A stretch of 64,000 nucleotides of DNA from Vitreimonas flagellata (lineage in GTDB: Bacteria > Pseudomonadota > Alphaproteobacteria > Caulobacterales > Aquidulcibacteraceae): assembly GCF_004634425.1 (NCBI RefSeq), contig NZ_SBJL01000004.1:372001-436000 (forward strand), in the 5' to 3' direction. The position numbers and the translations under genes were made by a program. The notes under the pieces are model-generated. The model was not told the DNA's origin. It searched no databases and saw nothing but the letters and a program-made list of their open reading frames with translations. Below are positions 37,861 to 47,790 of this stretch, piece by piece. Numbering within the stretch: the first letter of the stretch is position 1; each line of letters starts with the position of its first letter.

Positions 37861-38261
37861 GCCGTACCGCCGTCCAGCGTTGTCTCGATATCAAAGCCGT
37901 GCATGAGCGCGAGTGTGACGGGCGTGCGTTCCACGATTTCGCGCAAGCGCGCGATCTGCTCGAGGCTGAGCGGGCCGCTGACATCGACGTGGCGCTCAAT
38001 GCGGCGTTTCGGATCGCCCGCGTGGAGGCGCAGTTCGACCTCGATGCCTGTCACCGGCATGGCTTTGCGGTCGGCGTACATCTTCAGCGTGATCAGTGTG
38101 CAGCCGCTCAAGCCCGAGAGCACCAGTGCAAACGGCGAGGGTCCGGCATCGCCGCCGCCAAGCTCCGGCGGTTCATCTGCGACGAGCGCATGTTCGTTGG
38201 CGTTGATCTCCACCCGGTAATTCGGCGCGCCCAGTTTCGCGCGCACGTGAGCGCCAGCCAT
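37857..38261 (-). CDS. OsmC-family protein
   Basis: The 134-residue alpha/beta protein has the OsmC core GPSPFALVLSGLSGCTLITLKMYADRK with the first catalytic cysteine. Where OsmC/Ohr proteins carry the second cysteine (usually a CP motif) it has IVERTPVTLAL, so the resolving thiol is missing. It may be a divergent member that is not a classical two-cysteine peroxidase. Confidence 0.85.
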   Translation of the reverse strand: MAGAHVRAKLGAPNYRVEINANEHALVADEPPELGGGDAGPSPFALVLSGLSGCTLITLKMYADRKAMPVTGIEVELRLHAGDPKRRIERHVDVSGPLSLEQIARLREIVERTPVTLALMHGFDIETTLDGGTA

Positions 38262-38408
38262 CGATCCGTCTCCAGTTTCGCAGGCGCAAAGTTCGCAACC
38301 GCCCGCTTGTCTTGAACACGCAGTTAAGCGCTCTGGCGCGGTTGTAAAGCGGGGGGCTTGGCGCTACGGGAGGGGCAAGAAATCTCCTTATTTGCCGAGG
38401 CATACCAA

Positions 38409-39434
38409 ATGAAGGCGTTGGTCAAACGCGAAGCCAAAAAGGGCTTGTGGCTGGAAGACGTGCCGGAGCCTGAAGCCGGCCCGAACGATGTGAAAATCCG
38501 CGTCAAGCGCACTGCGATCTGCGGCACGGATGTGCACATCTATAAGTGGGACGAGTGGGCGCAGAAGACGATCCCGGTGCCGATGACGGCTGGCCACGAA
38601 TTCGTCGGCGAGATCGTCGAGGTCGGCGAGAACGTCAACGATTATAAGCCCGGCATGATCGTCTCCGGCGAGGGCCACATCGTCTGCGGCCGCTGCCGCA
38701 ATTGCATGGCCGGCCGTCGCCACCTCTGTCCGCACACGAGCGGCGTCGGCGTCAATCGCGATGGCGCCTTTGCCGAATACATCGTCATCCCGAACGCCAA
38801 TGTCTGGCACCATGCTGACGGCATCGATCTCGACATCGCTGCCATCTTCGATCCCTTCGGCAATGCCACGCACACGGCTCTGCAATGGGATATGATCGGC
38901 GAAGACGTGCTGATCACGGGCGCTGGTCCCATCGGCGCGATGGCCGCGGCAATCGCCAAACACGTCGGCGCGCGTCACGTCGTGATTACCGACGTAAACG
39001 ACTATCGTCTGGAGCTGGCCAAGAAGCTCGGCGCCACGCGCACAGTGAACGTCTCGCGCGAAACCTTGAGCGACGTGCAGAAAGATCTCGGCATGACCGA
39101 GGGTTTTGATGTCGGCCTTGAAATGTCCGGCGCGCCAAATGCGCTGAAAGACATGATCGACAATATGAGCCACGGCGCGAAGATTTCGATGCTAGGCATT
39201 CCGTCGGGCGATATGCAGGTCGATTGGAATAAGGTCGTCTTCAACATGCTGACGATCAAAGGTATCTACGGCCGCGAAATCTTCGAGACCTGGTACAAGA
39301 TGAGCGTGATGATCCAATCGGGCCTCGATCTTTCGCCTATCATCACGCATCGCCTGCCGTATCAAGAATTCGAAGAGGGCTTCGAGACCATGATCGCGGG
39401 CAAGTCCGGCAAGATCATTCTGAATTGGGATTGA
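38409..39434 (+). CDS. tdh: L-threonine 3-dehydrogenase
   Basis: The 341-residue zinc medium-chain dehydrogenase matches the exact length of E. coli Tdh. It has the catalytic zinc ligands in [13 protein letters not shown] and GHEFVGEI, the structural zinc cysteines in [15 protein letters not shown], and the NAD motif [17 protein letters not shown]. It oxidises threonine to 2-amino-3-ketobutyrate for the ligase encoded next, 3 bp downstream. I start at ATG 38,409, preceded by GAGG; the extra 17 codons upstream have no family similarity. Confidence 0.95.
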   Translation: MKALVKREAKKGLWLEDVPEPEAGPNDVKIRVKRTAICGTDVHIYKWDEWAQKTIPVPMTAGHEFVGEIVEVGENVNDYKPGMIVSGEGHIVCGRCRNCMAGRRHLCPHTSGVGVNRDGAFAEYIVIPNANVWHHADGIDLDIAAIFDPFGNATHTALQWDMIGEDVLITGAGPIGAMAAAIAKHVGARHVVITDVNDYRLELAKKLGATRTVNVSRETLSDVQKDLGMTEGFDVGLEMSGAPNALKDMIDNMSHGAKISMLGIPSGDMQVDWNKVVFNMLTIKGIYGREIFETWYKMSVMIQSGLDLSPIITHRLPYQEFEEGFETMIAGKSGKIILNWD

Positions 39435-39437
39435 GCC

Positions 39438-40625
39438 ATGTACGGCGCGTTTCAAAAGCATTTGCAGAATGAGCTTGACGGCATTCGCGAGGCCGGCTTC
39501 TACAAAAACGAGCGCATTATCGCGACGCCGCAAGGTTCCGAGGTGGAGGTCGCCTCCGGCCAACACCTGCTCAATCTCTGCGCCAACAATTATCTGGGCC
39601 TCGCGCAAGACAAACGCGTGCAAGCCGCGGCGCGCGAGGGCTTGGAGCGTTGGGGCTATGGCATGGCCTCGGTGCGCTTCATCTGCGGCACACAGCAAAA
39701 CCACAAGGCGCTCGAGGCGGAGCTTTCGGCCTGGCTGAAGATGGAGGACACGATCCTCTATCCCTCATGCTTCGACGCAAATGGCGGCTTGTTCGAGACG
39801 CTGCTTGGCGCTGAAGATGCGATCATCTCGGATGAATTGAACCACGCCTCGATCATCGACGGCATCCGTCTCTGCAAGGCGCAGCGTTATCGCTACAAGA
39901 ACAACGATCTCGCCGATCTCGAAGCACAGCTCAAAGCCGCCGACGCTGCAGGCGCGCGCTTCAAGCTGATCTCAACCGACGGCGTCTTCTCGATGGACGG
40001 CGTGATCGCCCAGCTCGATAAGATTTGCGATCTGGCCGAGCGCTACAACGCGCTTGTCCATGTCGATGACAGCCACTCGACCGGTATTGTCGGCCCAGGT
40101 GGACGCGGCACAGCTGAGCACTGCAATTGCATCGATCGGATCGACGTCCTCACGAGCACGCTCGGCAAAGCGCTCGGCGGCGCCAGCGGCGGCTTCACCA
40201 GCGGCAAAAAGGAAATCATCGAAATCCTCCGCCAGCGCTCGCGCCCGTATCTTTTCTCCAACACCGTGCCGCCTTCAATTGTCTCAGGCGCGCGCAAGGC
40301 GGTAGAGATCGCAGCAAGTGGCGACGATCTCCGCGCGCAGCTGCGTGACAACATGCGCCGCTTCCGCGAAGGCCTGACGCAAGCCGGCTTCGATCTACTG
40401 CCGGGCGAGCACGCCATCATCCCCGTCATGCTTTACGACGCGAAGAAGGCCGGCGCGCTCGCCGAAGCATTGCTGCAAGACGGCGTCTACGTGATCGCGT
40501 TCTCGTATCCCGTCGTGCCCAAAGGCAAAGCTCGCATCCGCACCCAAGTCTCCGCCGCGCACACACGCGAAGAGATCGACCGCGCGGTGGCCGCATTCGC
40601 AAGCGCTGCGAAGCGAATCGGCTGA
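39438..40625 (+). CDS. kbl: 2-amino-3-ketobutyrate CoA ligase (glycine C-acetyltransferase)
   Basis: The 395-residue PLP enzyme splits 2-amino-3-ketobutyrate with CoA to glycine and acetyl-CoA. It has [12 protein letters not shown], the [12 protein letters not shown] motif, and the PLP lysine in [18 protein letters not shown]. With tdh it forms the two-step threonine degradation operon. Confidence 0.95.
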   Translation: MYGAFQKHLQNELDGIREAGFYKNERIIATPQGSEVEVASGQHLLNLCANNYLGLAQDKRVQAAAREGLERWGYGMASVRFICGTQQNHKALEAELSAWLKMEDTILYPSCFDANGGLFETLLGAEDAIISDELNHASIIDGIRLCKAQRYRYKNNDLADLEAQLKAADAAGARFKLISTDGVFSMDGVIAQLDKICDLAERYNALVHVDDSHSTGIVGPGGRGTAEHCNCIDRIDVLTSTLGKALGGASGGFTSGKKEIIEILRQRSRPYLFSNTVPPSIVSGARKAVEIAASGDDLRAQLRDNMRRFREGLTQAGFDLLPGEHAIIPVMLYDAKKAGALAEALLQDGVYVIAFSYPVVPKGKARIRTQVSAAHTREEIDRAVAAFASAAKRIG

Positions 40626-40639
40626 CGGCCAACTTCGCC

Positions 40640-41323
40640 CTAAGCCGGTACCGGCGGCTCCACATACGACGCCACCTTGGTGATGATCTCATCCGGCGTC
40701 GCGAGCATCTGCTTATATTGCTCAAGCGGGTACGGCATGTGCGGCTTGCTTGGATCGTAAGCAGGTTGCGGCGCGGGGCTTGGGCCTGAATAGGGCGCGG
40801 GCGCTTTGAAGCGTTCGGCTTCTGCCGCCGAGATGCCCGCGCGCTCCAGCACGGACGGATCAATCCAGCGCTTCGGATCAATTGACCCGCGCACAGGCGT
40901 CGCGACTTCCAGCGTCATGTGGTCGGGGCCGGCGAAATAGATCGATTTGCAGAAGCCGTGATCGAGTGGGCCGATCACGTTGACGCCATTGCCGCGAATG
41001 CGGTCGCGCATCGCGATCAATGCATCTTCGCTGCCGACGCCAAATGCGATGTGCTGCAACGTACCGGCCGCTGACGGCTTCTCGCCGCGCCCGGCGTGCG
41101 TCACGCCAAGCTGGATCGGAATTTTGTCGACGTCGGGCAATTGCACGATCGAGAAATAACTCGTCTCGCTCAAGCGCAAGAAGGCGTGCAGACCGCCTGG
41201 CACGCCGTGCATGTCAAACAGTGCGACCAGCGGGCAGCCCACGACATCGGAGAAGAACGCGATGTGCTTCTTGATGTCGGCCGCCATGAAAGCGACGTGA
41301 TGAATGCCGTTTGGTTGGGTCAT
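40640..41323 (-). CDS. VOC-superfamily (glyoxalase/dioxygenase-fold) protein
   Basis: The 227-residue protein has a paired VOC domain: HHVAFMAADIKKHIAFFSDVVGCPLVALFDM at the start, HIAFGVGSEDALIAMRDRIRGNGV in the middle and KSIYFAGPDHMTLEVATPV as the closing metal-ligand strand. His and Glu positions fit a metal site. The proline-rich C-terminal ~60 residues are not part of the domain. Substrate is unknown. Confidence 0.85.
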   Translation of the reverse strand: MTQPNGIHHVAFMAADIKKHIAFFSDVVGCPLVALFDMHGVPGGLHAFLRLSETSYFSIVQLPDVDKIPIQLGVTHAGRGEKPSAAGTLQHIAFGVGSEDALIAMRDRIRGNGVNVIGPLDHGFCKSIYFAGPDHMTLEVATPVRGSIDPKRWIDPSVLERAGISAAEAERFKAPAPYSGPSPAPQPAYDPSKPHMPYPLEQYKQMLATPDEIITKVASYVEPPVPA

Positions 41324-41435
41324 CGGCGTGTCCCGTCTTGCTTATTGCCTTCCGTGGCGGCGACTGCGCCACTTTCAGATCAATGAGGTTGCCGCCAAAG
41401 GCGCACGGGCGCAATACTGACCAAGGGAGAGGCCG

Positions 41436-42593
41436 ATGACGAGTGTCGTTCGCGAGCCGTACGGCTTTGTTCATGCGGACACGAGCCGGCTCAAGGAAGT
41501 GTATGGCGGGCCGTCCGGGCAGGTGTTTGTCGAATGTATGCGCGTTCGCCCGGTCGCCGGTGAATCCAAGACTGTCATCCTGTTCTCGCACCCGATCGGC
41601 GGGGGATCGTTTCTACCGCTGGTGAGCGCGCTCGCGGCGGCGGGGCGGCACGTGATCTATTGCAATCCGCGTTATCGCGGCAATGACACTGCGTTGATTA
41701 TGGAAAAGTGCCTGCTCGATCTCGGCGCGTGCGTCGCCGATCTGAAGCAGCGCTTCGGCTATGGCAAGGTCGTGCTCGGCGGTTGGTCCGGCGGCGGCTC
41801 GCTGTCGCTGTTCTATCAGGATCAAGCGACGCAGCCGACGATCGATGAAACGCCCGCTGGCGATTATGTCGGCTTGCACGACGCCAAGCTGCAGCCAGCG
41901 GATGGCGTGCTCTTGCTGGCGGCGCATCTGAGCCGCTCGGTGACGATGACCGAATGGCTCGATCCTTCGATCATGGACGAAGCGCGTCCATTTGAACGCG
42001 ATCGGGGGCTGAACATTTATGATCCCGATTGCCCCGCGCAGCCGCCCTATGACGCGGCCTTTGTCGCGCGCTTCCGCGAAGCGCAGATCGCGCGCAATCG
42101 GCGCATCACAGCGTGGGCCAAAGCCGAGCTTGCGCGATTGAAGGCGAGCGGCGGACCGGATGCAGAACGCTGCTTTGTCGTGCAAGGCACGATGTGCGAC
42201 GTGCGGTGGACCGATCCGACGCAAGATCCCTCCGACCGCAAGCCGTACACCTGCTATCTGGGCGATCCGAAAATCGCTAACGATGGTCCTGTCGGCCTTG
42301 GCCGTTTCACCACGCTCCGCTCCTGGCTGTCGCAATGGAGCTATGATGAAAGCCGCGCGCATGGCGAGCGCAACGCCGCGCGCGTAACCTGTCCCGCGCT
42401 TGTCGTGAACAACACGGCTGACCTTGCTTGCACGCCAAGCCACGCGGCGCGCTTGTTCGCGGCGCTAGCCTCGGCGGACAAAGAAATCGTCCACATCAAG
42501 GATGCCGACCATTATTACATCGAACGCCGCGATCTGTTGCCGAAAGCCGTCGGCGCAATTGGCGCGTGGCTCGATGCGCGAGGGTTTGTGTAA
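41436..42593 (+). CDS. Alpha/beta-hydrolase family protein
   Basis: The 385-residue protein has an oxyanion-side HPIGGGSF motif, the nucleophile elbow GGWSGGGSL, and late acid/histidine positions (NNTADLACTP and DADHYYIE). A long insertion with CDVRWTDPTQDPSDRKPYTCYLG separates them. It is translationally coupled (TAATG) to a CoA-transferase, hinting at acyl-CoA or ester metabolism. The start follows GGGAGAGG. Confidence 0.8.
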   Translation: MTSVVREPYGFVHADTSRLKEVYGGPSGQVFVECMRVRPVAGESKTVILFSHPIGGGSFLPLVSALAAAGRHVIYCNPRYRGNDTALIMEKCLLDLGACVADLKQRFGYGKVVLGGWSGGGSLSLFYQDQATQPTIDETPAGDYVGLHDAKLQPADGVLLLAAHLSRSVTMTEWLDPSIMDEARPFERDRGLNIYDPDCPAQPPYDAAFVARFREAQIARNRRITAWAKAELARLKASGGPDAERCFVVQGTMCDVRWTDPTQDPSDRKPYTCYLGDPKIANDGPVGLGRFTTLRSWLSQWSYDESRAHGERNAARVTCPALVVNNTADLACTPSHAARLFAALASADKEIVHIKDADHYYIERRDLLPKAVGAIGAWLDARGFV

Positions 42594-43753
42594 TGACGGA
42601 GGACACCGCTGGCCCGCTCGCCGGCATCCGCGTCGTCGAGATGGGACAGCTGATCGCCGGCCCATTCTGTGGCCAGCTGCTTGGCGACATGGGCGCCGAG
42701 ATCGCCAAGATCGAACCGCCCGGCGAAGGTGACCCTATGCGCAATTGGGGCCAGGGCGGCACGCCGACCGCATGGCGCGTGATCGCGCGCAACAAATACT
42801 CAGTCGCGCTTGATCTGCGCTCCGCGGAAGGTCAAGAGACCGCGCGCCAGCTCATCCACGCCGCTGACATTCTCATCGAGAATTTTCGCCCCGGTACGTT
42901 GGAGCGTTGGAATCTCGACCCGAAAGATTTGTGCGCGGCCAATCCTAAGCTCATCGTCGTGCGCATTTCCGGCTACGGCCAGGATGGGCCTTACGCGCAG
43001 CGCGCGGGCTTTGGCGGCGTCGGTGAAGCGATGGGCGGATGGCGCGGCATTGTCGGTTATCCGGACCAACCGCCCGCGCGCATGGGCGTGTCGATCGGCG
43101 ATTCATTGGCAGCGACATACGGCTGCATGGGCGCGCTCGCGGCGCTGCATCATCGCAACCAAACGGGGCGCGGCCAGATTGTAGATAGTGCGCTCTATGA
43201 ATCCGTTCTGCAGGTCATGGAATCCATGGTGCCGGAATTTCAGGTCAATGGATGGAAGCGCAAACGCAGCGGCTCAACCATCGCTGGGATTGCGCCGTCG
43301 AATGTGTATCCGTGCAAGGACGGCGAATATCTGATCGGCGCAAATCAGGACGCAATTTTTTTGCGCCTGTGCGACGTAATGGGGCGGCCGGAGCTGGCGC
43401 GCGACGAGCGCTATGCAACGCATTTAGCGCGTGGCGCGCGGATGGAAGAGATCGACGCGGAAATCGCGGCGTGGACGTCAACGCTCACGATCGCCGAACT
43501 CGAGGCCAAGATGATTGAAGCGTCCGTACCGGCCGGCCGCATCTACGACGCCGAAGACATGCTCAACGATCCGCACTTCGCCGCGCGCAACGCACTGGTC
43601 ACCGTGAATGATCCCGTGCTCGGCCCCACGACGATGCAGGGCATCTTCCCGAAGCTCTCGGAAACCCCCGGCTGCATCCGCCGCCCCGCGCCGCGCGACG
43701 TGGGGCAAGACACCCGCGAAATCCTGCAGCGTTGGCTTGGCATGGGTGGTTAA
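42593..43753 (+). CDS. Family III CoA-transferase (CaiB/BaiF)
   Basis: The 386-residue enzyme carries GPLAGIRVVEMGQLIAGPFCGQLLGDMGAEI at its N-terminus, EPPGEGDPMRNWG with the CoA-binding region, and NFRPGTLERW. The family's catalytic Asp is expected within SIGDSLAATYG. It moves CoA between carboxylic acids; the substrate cannot be read. ATG 42,593 overlaps the stop of the hydrolase gene. Confidence 0.9.
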   Translation: MTEDTAGPLAGIRVVEMGQLIAGPFCGQLLGDMGAEIAKIEPPGEGDPMRNWGQGGTPTAWRVIARNKYSVALDLRSAEGQETARQLIHAADILIENFRPGTLERWNLDPKDLCAANPKLIVVRISGYGQDGPYAQRAGFGGVGEAMGGWRGIVGYPDQPPARMGVSIGDSLAATYGCMGALAALHHRNQTGRGQIVDSALYESVLQVMESMVPEFQVNGWKRKRSGSTIAGIAPSNVYPCKDGEYLIGANQDAIFLRLCDVMGRPELARDERYATHLARGARMEEIDAEIAAWTSTLTIAELEAKMIEASVPAGRIYDAEDMLNDPHFAARNALVTVNDPVLGPTTMQGIFPKLSETPGCIRRPAPRDVGQDTREILQRWLGMGG

Positions 43754-43903
43754 TCTCAGCCTTTGCACGCGATCCCCCGCCAAGTCCGCCTCTGTGTGTC
43801 CAGCGGTTCTTAGGCGCCCCTGCACAAAATCTGCACGAAAGCTGTGGCGGCCCTGCGCGGGCGCGCCACACACGCTGCGCCCGCTTGGGGCAGGGTGGCG
43901 CTT

Positions 43904-44065
43904 ATGGACAAAATTTCCTCCAGCAGGCCGCAGCCCATTCCGTCGCGCCCCGATACGATCGGCGAAAGCTGGCGTCCGGCTGAGCCTGCGCGCCATCCCG
44001 GCCACGCCGAGCCCGAGCCGCAGCGCCCCACCCCGCGCGTTGGCCGTTTCGACGACCTGTTCTAG
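43904..44065 (+). CDS. Small proline-rich protein, unknown
   Basis: A 53-residue frame, MDKISSSRPQPIPSRPDTIG...RVGRFDDLF, lies between the CoA-transferase and a response regulator. It is rich in Pro, Arg and Ser, likely disordered, and ends in a compact RFDDLF motif. It has only a modest GGTGG ribosome-binding site. It may be a real peptide or a chance frame. Confidence 0.35.
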   Translation: MDKISSSRPQPIPSRPDTIGESWRPAEPARHPGHAEPEPQRPTPRVGRFDDLF

Positions 44066-44127
44066 GGGCTGCCCCCATGGTGACGGTGCTGCCGCAGCCG
44101 CCTATCATCGCCCGCGAAAGCGAGCGC

Positions 44128-44832
44128 ATGGTCTATCGTATCCTTGTCGTCGACGACGATCCGCACATCCGCGACGTGATCTGCTACGCGCTTGAAAAAG
44201 CCGGCATGAACGCCGTGACCGCGCAGGATGGCGCCGAGGCGTTGTCCAAGCTTGAAGCCGCGCCGCCCGATCTTGTCGTGCTCGATATCGGCATGCCGGA
44301 AATGGACGGGCTCGAAGTCTGCCGCCGCATTCGCCGTCATGGCGACACACCAATCCTCTTCCTCTCCGCGCGCAGCGACGAGATCGACCGCATTGTCGGC
44401 CTCGAACTTGGCGGCGATGATTACGTCACCAAGCCGTTCAGTCCGCGCGAGCTGGTGGCGCGCGTGAGCGCCATCCTCAATCGCGTGAAGCGCAGCGCGC
44501 CAGCGCCGCAGCCGGCGGACCACAACGTGCTGCGCCACGGCGCGCTGACGCTCGATCCGCCACGCTTCCAGGCGGAATATGGCGGCCAGCCCGTCGCGCT
44601 CACAGCGCTCGAATTCGCCATCGTGCGCATGCTGGCGCAGCGGCCAGGCGTCGTCTTTAACCGCGATCAGATCATGGACACCGCTTATGCGGACAATGTC
44701 CACGTCTCGGACCGCACCATCGACAGCCACGTTAGAAACATCCGCGCGAAGTTCGCCGCACTGGGGTGCGCCTCTGTGATTGAAACCGTTCATGGCGTAG
44801 GATTCCGCCTCGGCGACCTCACCAAGGCCTGA
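44128..44832 (+). CDS. OmpR-family response regulator
   Basis: The 234-residue protein has a receiver domain (ILVVDDDPHIRD acidic pair, phospho-accepting Asp in LVVLDIGMPEMDG, Lys in VTKPFSPREL) and a winged-helix DNA-binding domain (TALEFAIVRML, VHVSDRTIDSHVRNIRAKF). It is followed at 3 bp by its histidine kinase. I prefer ATG 44,128, where the domain begins, but ATG 44,077 in the same frame would add 17 residues. The pair resembles CreBC-type systems. Confidence 0.9.
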   Translation: MVYRILVVDDDPHIRDVICYALEKAGMNAVTAQDGAEALSKLEAAPPDLVVLDIGMPEMDGLEVCRRIRRHGDTPILFLSARSDEIDRIVGLELGGDDYVTKPFSPRELVARVSAILNRVKRSAPAPQPADHNVLRHGALTLDPPRFQAEYGGQPVALTALEFAIVRMLAQRPGVVFNRDQIMDTAYADNVHVSDRTIDSHVRNIRAKFAALGCASVIETVHGVGFRLGDLTKA

Positions 44833-44834
44833 AC

Positions 44835-46412
44835 GTGACGCAAGAGAAATGGCGGCCCAGTATCGGCGTGATCACCGCAGCCGTGATCGCCAGCGTGCTC
44901 GTGCTGCCACTCGTCGGCTTGCTCTTCTTCCGCGTGTTCGAAAACCAATTGGTGCGGCAGACCGAATCCGAGCTGATCGCCCAAGCGGCGATGCTGTCAG
45001 CCGTTTATGCGCGTGAGATCGAGCATGCGCCGGAGGCGTTTCCGATCGGCGCGCCACGTCCACCGCATGATCCCTCCATCGCCATCGACGGCCGCTACAC
45101 GCCGATTCTGCCGTCGCTCGATCTTGCATCGTCGCCCATTCTGCGCGCGCGACCTGAAGCAGCGCAGGCGACGATTGAATCGAACGCGCAGGCATTCGAG
45201 ATAGGCCGCGAGCTTACTGAGATTACCGAAGCGACGCAGCGCACCACACTCGCGGGCTTCCGCTTGCTCGACGCCAACGGAACAGCCATAGGCGGGCGCG
45301 GCGATCTGGGTCTTTCCTTCGCGCACATGGAGGAGGTGCGCGAAGCGATGCAGGGGCGCTTTAGCGCCATCATGCGGGTGCGCGATGAACTCAGCGAACC
45401 GCCGCCGATCTATTCGATCAGCCGCGGCACCAAGATCCGTGTCTTCGTGGCGATGCCGGTGTTCGTCGACAATCATGTGCGCGGCGTGGTGTTCCTCTCG
45501 CGCACGCCCGACAACATCCTGCGCGCACTTTATCGCGAGCAAAGCAAAGTCTTTGCCGCCGTGATCCTGGCGCTCGCTGTCGCGAGCGCCATCGGCTTTG
45601 TGTTCGTGCGCACGATCGCGCGGCCAATGCGCGAGCTTGCCGCAAAGGCGGAAGACATCACCGCTGGGCGCGCCGACGCCATCGGCCCGCTCAAGCGCAA
45701 CGGCACGCGCGAATTGGCCAGTCTCGCCGAGAGCTTCATGACGATGGCGAAGCGGCTCTCGGATCGCTCGGCCTATCTCTCCGGCTTCGCTAATCACGTG
45801 TCGCACGAACTCAAATCACCGCTCACGGCCATCCGCGGTGCAGCCGAACTCATCCGCGATTCCGAAAGCGCGATGACGCCTGAACAGCGCGAGCGCTTCC
45901 TTTCCAATCTTCTCGCCGATACTGATCGGATCAGTGCCTTGCTCGATCGCCTGCGCGAAATGGCGCGCGCCGATAATCCGACGACGGGCGGCGCGGCGCT
46001 CCTGGCCGAGATCGAGCCGGCGCTGCGTGAGCGCTTCGAGCATCTGGACATCGCCTTCAACGCAAGTGAAACGCCTGCGATGGCGATGGCCGCCGACAAT
46101 GCGCAAATCGTCTTCGGCCATTTGCTCGACAATTCCGCTCGTCACGGCGCAACTCAAGTCAGCATCAGCGCACACGAAGAGGGCGGCACGCTCTATGTGC
46201 GCGTCGCTGACAATGGCGCTGGCGTCTCGCCCGGCAACCGCGATCGCATCTTCGATCCCTTCTTCACCACACGCCGTGTCGAAGGCGGCACCGGCATGGG
46301 CCTCGGCATCGTCCGCGCACTGCTCCGCGCCCACGGCGGCGACATCACGCTTGAGGAGAGCGAAGTCGGGGCGATATTCATGGTCAGGCTGCCGATCGCG
46401 CAGACCGCCTAG
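44835..46412 (+). CDS. Sensor histidine kinase, partner of the preceding regulator
   Basis: The 525-residue protein has an N-terminal TM helix (VITAAVIASVLVLPLVGLLFF), a ~210-residue periplasmic sensor domain, and a second TM helix (VFAAVILALAVASAIGFVFV). A HAMP linker, HisKA (SHELKSPLTAIRGA) and HATPase_c (LLDNSARHG, DNGAGVSP, GTGMGLGI) follow. Start is GTG. The sensor region shows CreC-like order but I cannot name the signal. Confidence 0.9.
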   Translation: MTQEKWRPSIGVITAAVIASVLVLPLVGLLFFRVFENQLVRQTESELIAQAAMLSAVYAREIEHAPEAFPIGAPRPPHDPSIAIDGRYTPILPSLDLASSPILRARPEAAQATIESNAQAFEIGRELTEITEATQRTTLAGFRLLDANGTAIGGRGDLGLSFAHMEEVREAMQGRFSAIMRVRDELSEPPPIYSISRGTKIRVFVAMPVFVDNHVRGVVFLSRTPDNILRALYREQSKVFAAVILALAVASAIGFVFVRTIARPMRELAAKAEDITAGRADAIGPLKRNGTRELASLAESFMTMAKRLSDRSAYLSGFANHVSHELKSPLTAIRGAAELIRDSESAMTPEQRERFLSNLLADTDRISALLDRLREMARADNPTTGGAALLAEIEPALRERFEHLDIAFNASETPAMAMAADNAQIVFGHLLDNSARHGATQVSISAHEEGGTLYVRVADNGAGVSPGNRDRIFDPFFTTRRVEGGTGMGLGIVRALLRAHGGDITLEESEVGAIFMVRLPIAQTA

Positions 46413-46414
46413 AC

Positions 46415-47683
46415 CTAGCGCCGCGCTGAAAAGCTGAAGAGGCCGTCCCATGCTGCATCCACTTTGCGCAGTGCTTCCTCAGGCGCGATCGGCGTATAGG
46501 TTTCGCCTTCGCGCGTGACGAGGCCCAGTCGCTCTAACTTGTTTAGCGCGTCGTGGATTTCGAAATCGATTTCGAGGTTGAAGCGCTCGCGCAGATAATC
46601 TTCGGCGAAATTGTCGATCTCGCCTTTCGCGAGCGGACGTTGAGCTCGGCGGAGGAGGCCGTAGGCGAGGATCGCTTCCTTGGCGTCCTGATCCTCGCCG
46701 GCGCCCACCAGAAGATCGAGTACGCCGGCATTGTTGGCGAGGTTGCGGAAATAGACGGTGTCGGCGAGGCGCTTTTGATAGCGCAACGTCGTCGCTTCAT
46801 ATTTCAGGCGCTGGCGCATGATGAAGGCGCCCACCGCGATCAAGCCGGACATCGCCGCAATCGCGCGCTTCAATTCGTTTTCCTCGATCACGCCTTGCGC
46901 GCCGAAATAGGCGGCAATCACAGCGAACAGCACGGTGATCGCTGGCCAAAGATTGAGCAGCACCGGCACGCCCGTCGCCACCGCGGGTGCGGCCAAGAAC
47001 ACTTGATCGCGCGGGCGCATCGAGGGCCGCGCGCCCGGATGCAGTGTCACCAATTCGGGCGACGCCACATTTCGGAAATGCTTCATCAGCGCAGCGCCCG
47101 GCCGCACGCCCCTCCGCGTCGCCGCGAACGCTTTACGATCCGTCCGCTCGATCTCGTCACTCGCCTTGAAGCCCACGAGCACCACGACATCGTTCATGAC
47201 TTGCGTTTCGATCGCATGCTTGCGCAGGCCGAACCAGGATTTCACCTCGATGGTCTCGCTGCGTGCGCCGCGCGCGAAATAGCGGATGCGGCGAATGCCG
47301 GCGTGTGACGGCTTGATCGCCAGCCCTGTCAGCCGCTTGGTCGCTTCGCGGGTTTGCACCGTGTCGGGATCGATCTCGACAAAGTTCGCGCGGCCGAGCG
47401 CTTCGATGAAAGCGGCTTCGAACGTATCGAACGCGCCGGAGCTGGTGTCGCGCAGCGATGGCGCGGCGTCAGGGTCGAGCGGAAAATAGAGCGCCTTCAA
47501 TTCGTCGAGGTGCTCGTGCGATTCGTGGTGCAGGTATGCGCCGAGCAGACGGAACAGGTCTGGTAAAACAGCGGAATCGCCCGCAGGCAAGTCAGGGTCG
47601 GCGGCTATCGCTTCGGCCAATTGGCCCTTGCGCGCGGCGATGAAGCCGTCCCGGCGGCTCGATGGATTGGTCCCCTCGTACAT
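46415..47683 (-). CDS. DUF3754 (TMEM143-like) membrane protein
   Basis: This 422-residue protein matches the DUF3754 pattern: RRIRYFARGARSETIEVKSWFGLRK, DVVVLVGFK and RNVASPELVTLHPGARPSMRPRDQVFLAAP. Two TM helices follow (LWPAITVLFAVIAAYFGAQ and AIAAMSGLIAVGAFIM), then a C-terminal winged-helix-like stretch (DALNKLERLGLVTREGETYTPI). The family includes the mitochondrial protein TMEM143 and has no known biochemical role. Confidence 0.78.
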   Translation of the reverse strand: MYEGTNPSSRRDGFIAARKGQLAEAIAADPDLPAGDSAVLPDLFRLLGAYLHHESHEHLDELKALYFPLDPDAAPSLRDTSSGAFDTFEAAFIEALGRANFVEIDPDTVQTREATKRLTGLAIKPSHAGIRRIRYFARGARSETIEVKSWFGLRKHAIETQVMNDVVVLVGFKASDEIERTDRKAFAATRRGVRPGAALMKHFRNVASPELVTLHPGARPSMRPRDQVFLAAPAVATGVPVLLNLWPAITVLFAVIAAYFGAQGVIEENELKRAIAAMSGLIAVGAFIMRQRLKYEATTLRYQKRLADTVYFRNLANNAGVLDLLVGAGEDQDAKEAILAYGLLRRAQRPLAKGEIDNFAEDYLRERFNLEIDFEIHDALNKLERLGLVTREGETYTPIAPEEALRKVDAAWDGLFSFSARR

Positions 47684-47790
47684 GCGCCCAGTGCTAGCCC
47701 AGCGGGCGCCGCCGCGCTATCCGGCTGGTCGGGATTGCGGGGAAGCGCCGGATGCGGAATGCTCGCCCGGTTCGCGAAGGGAGCTGATGC

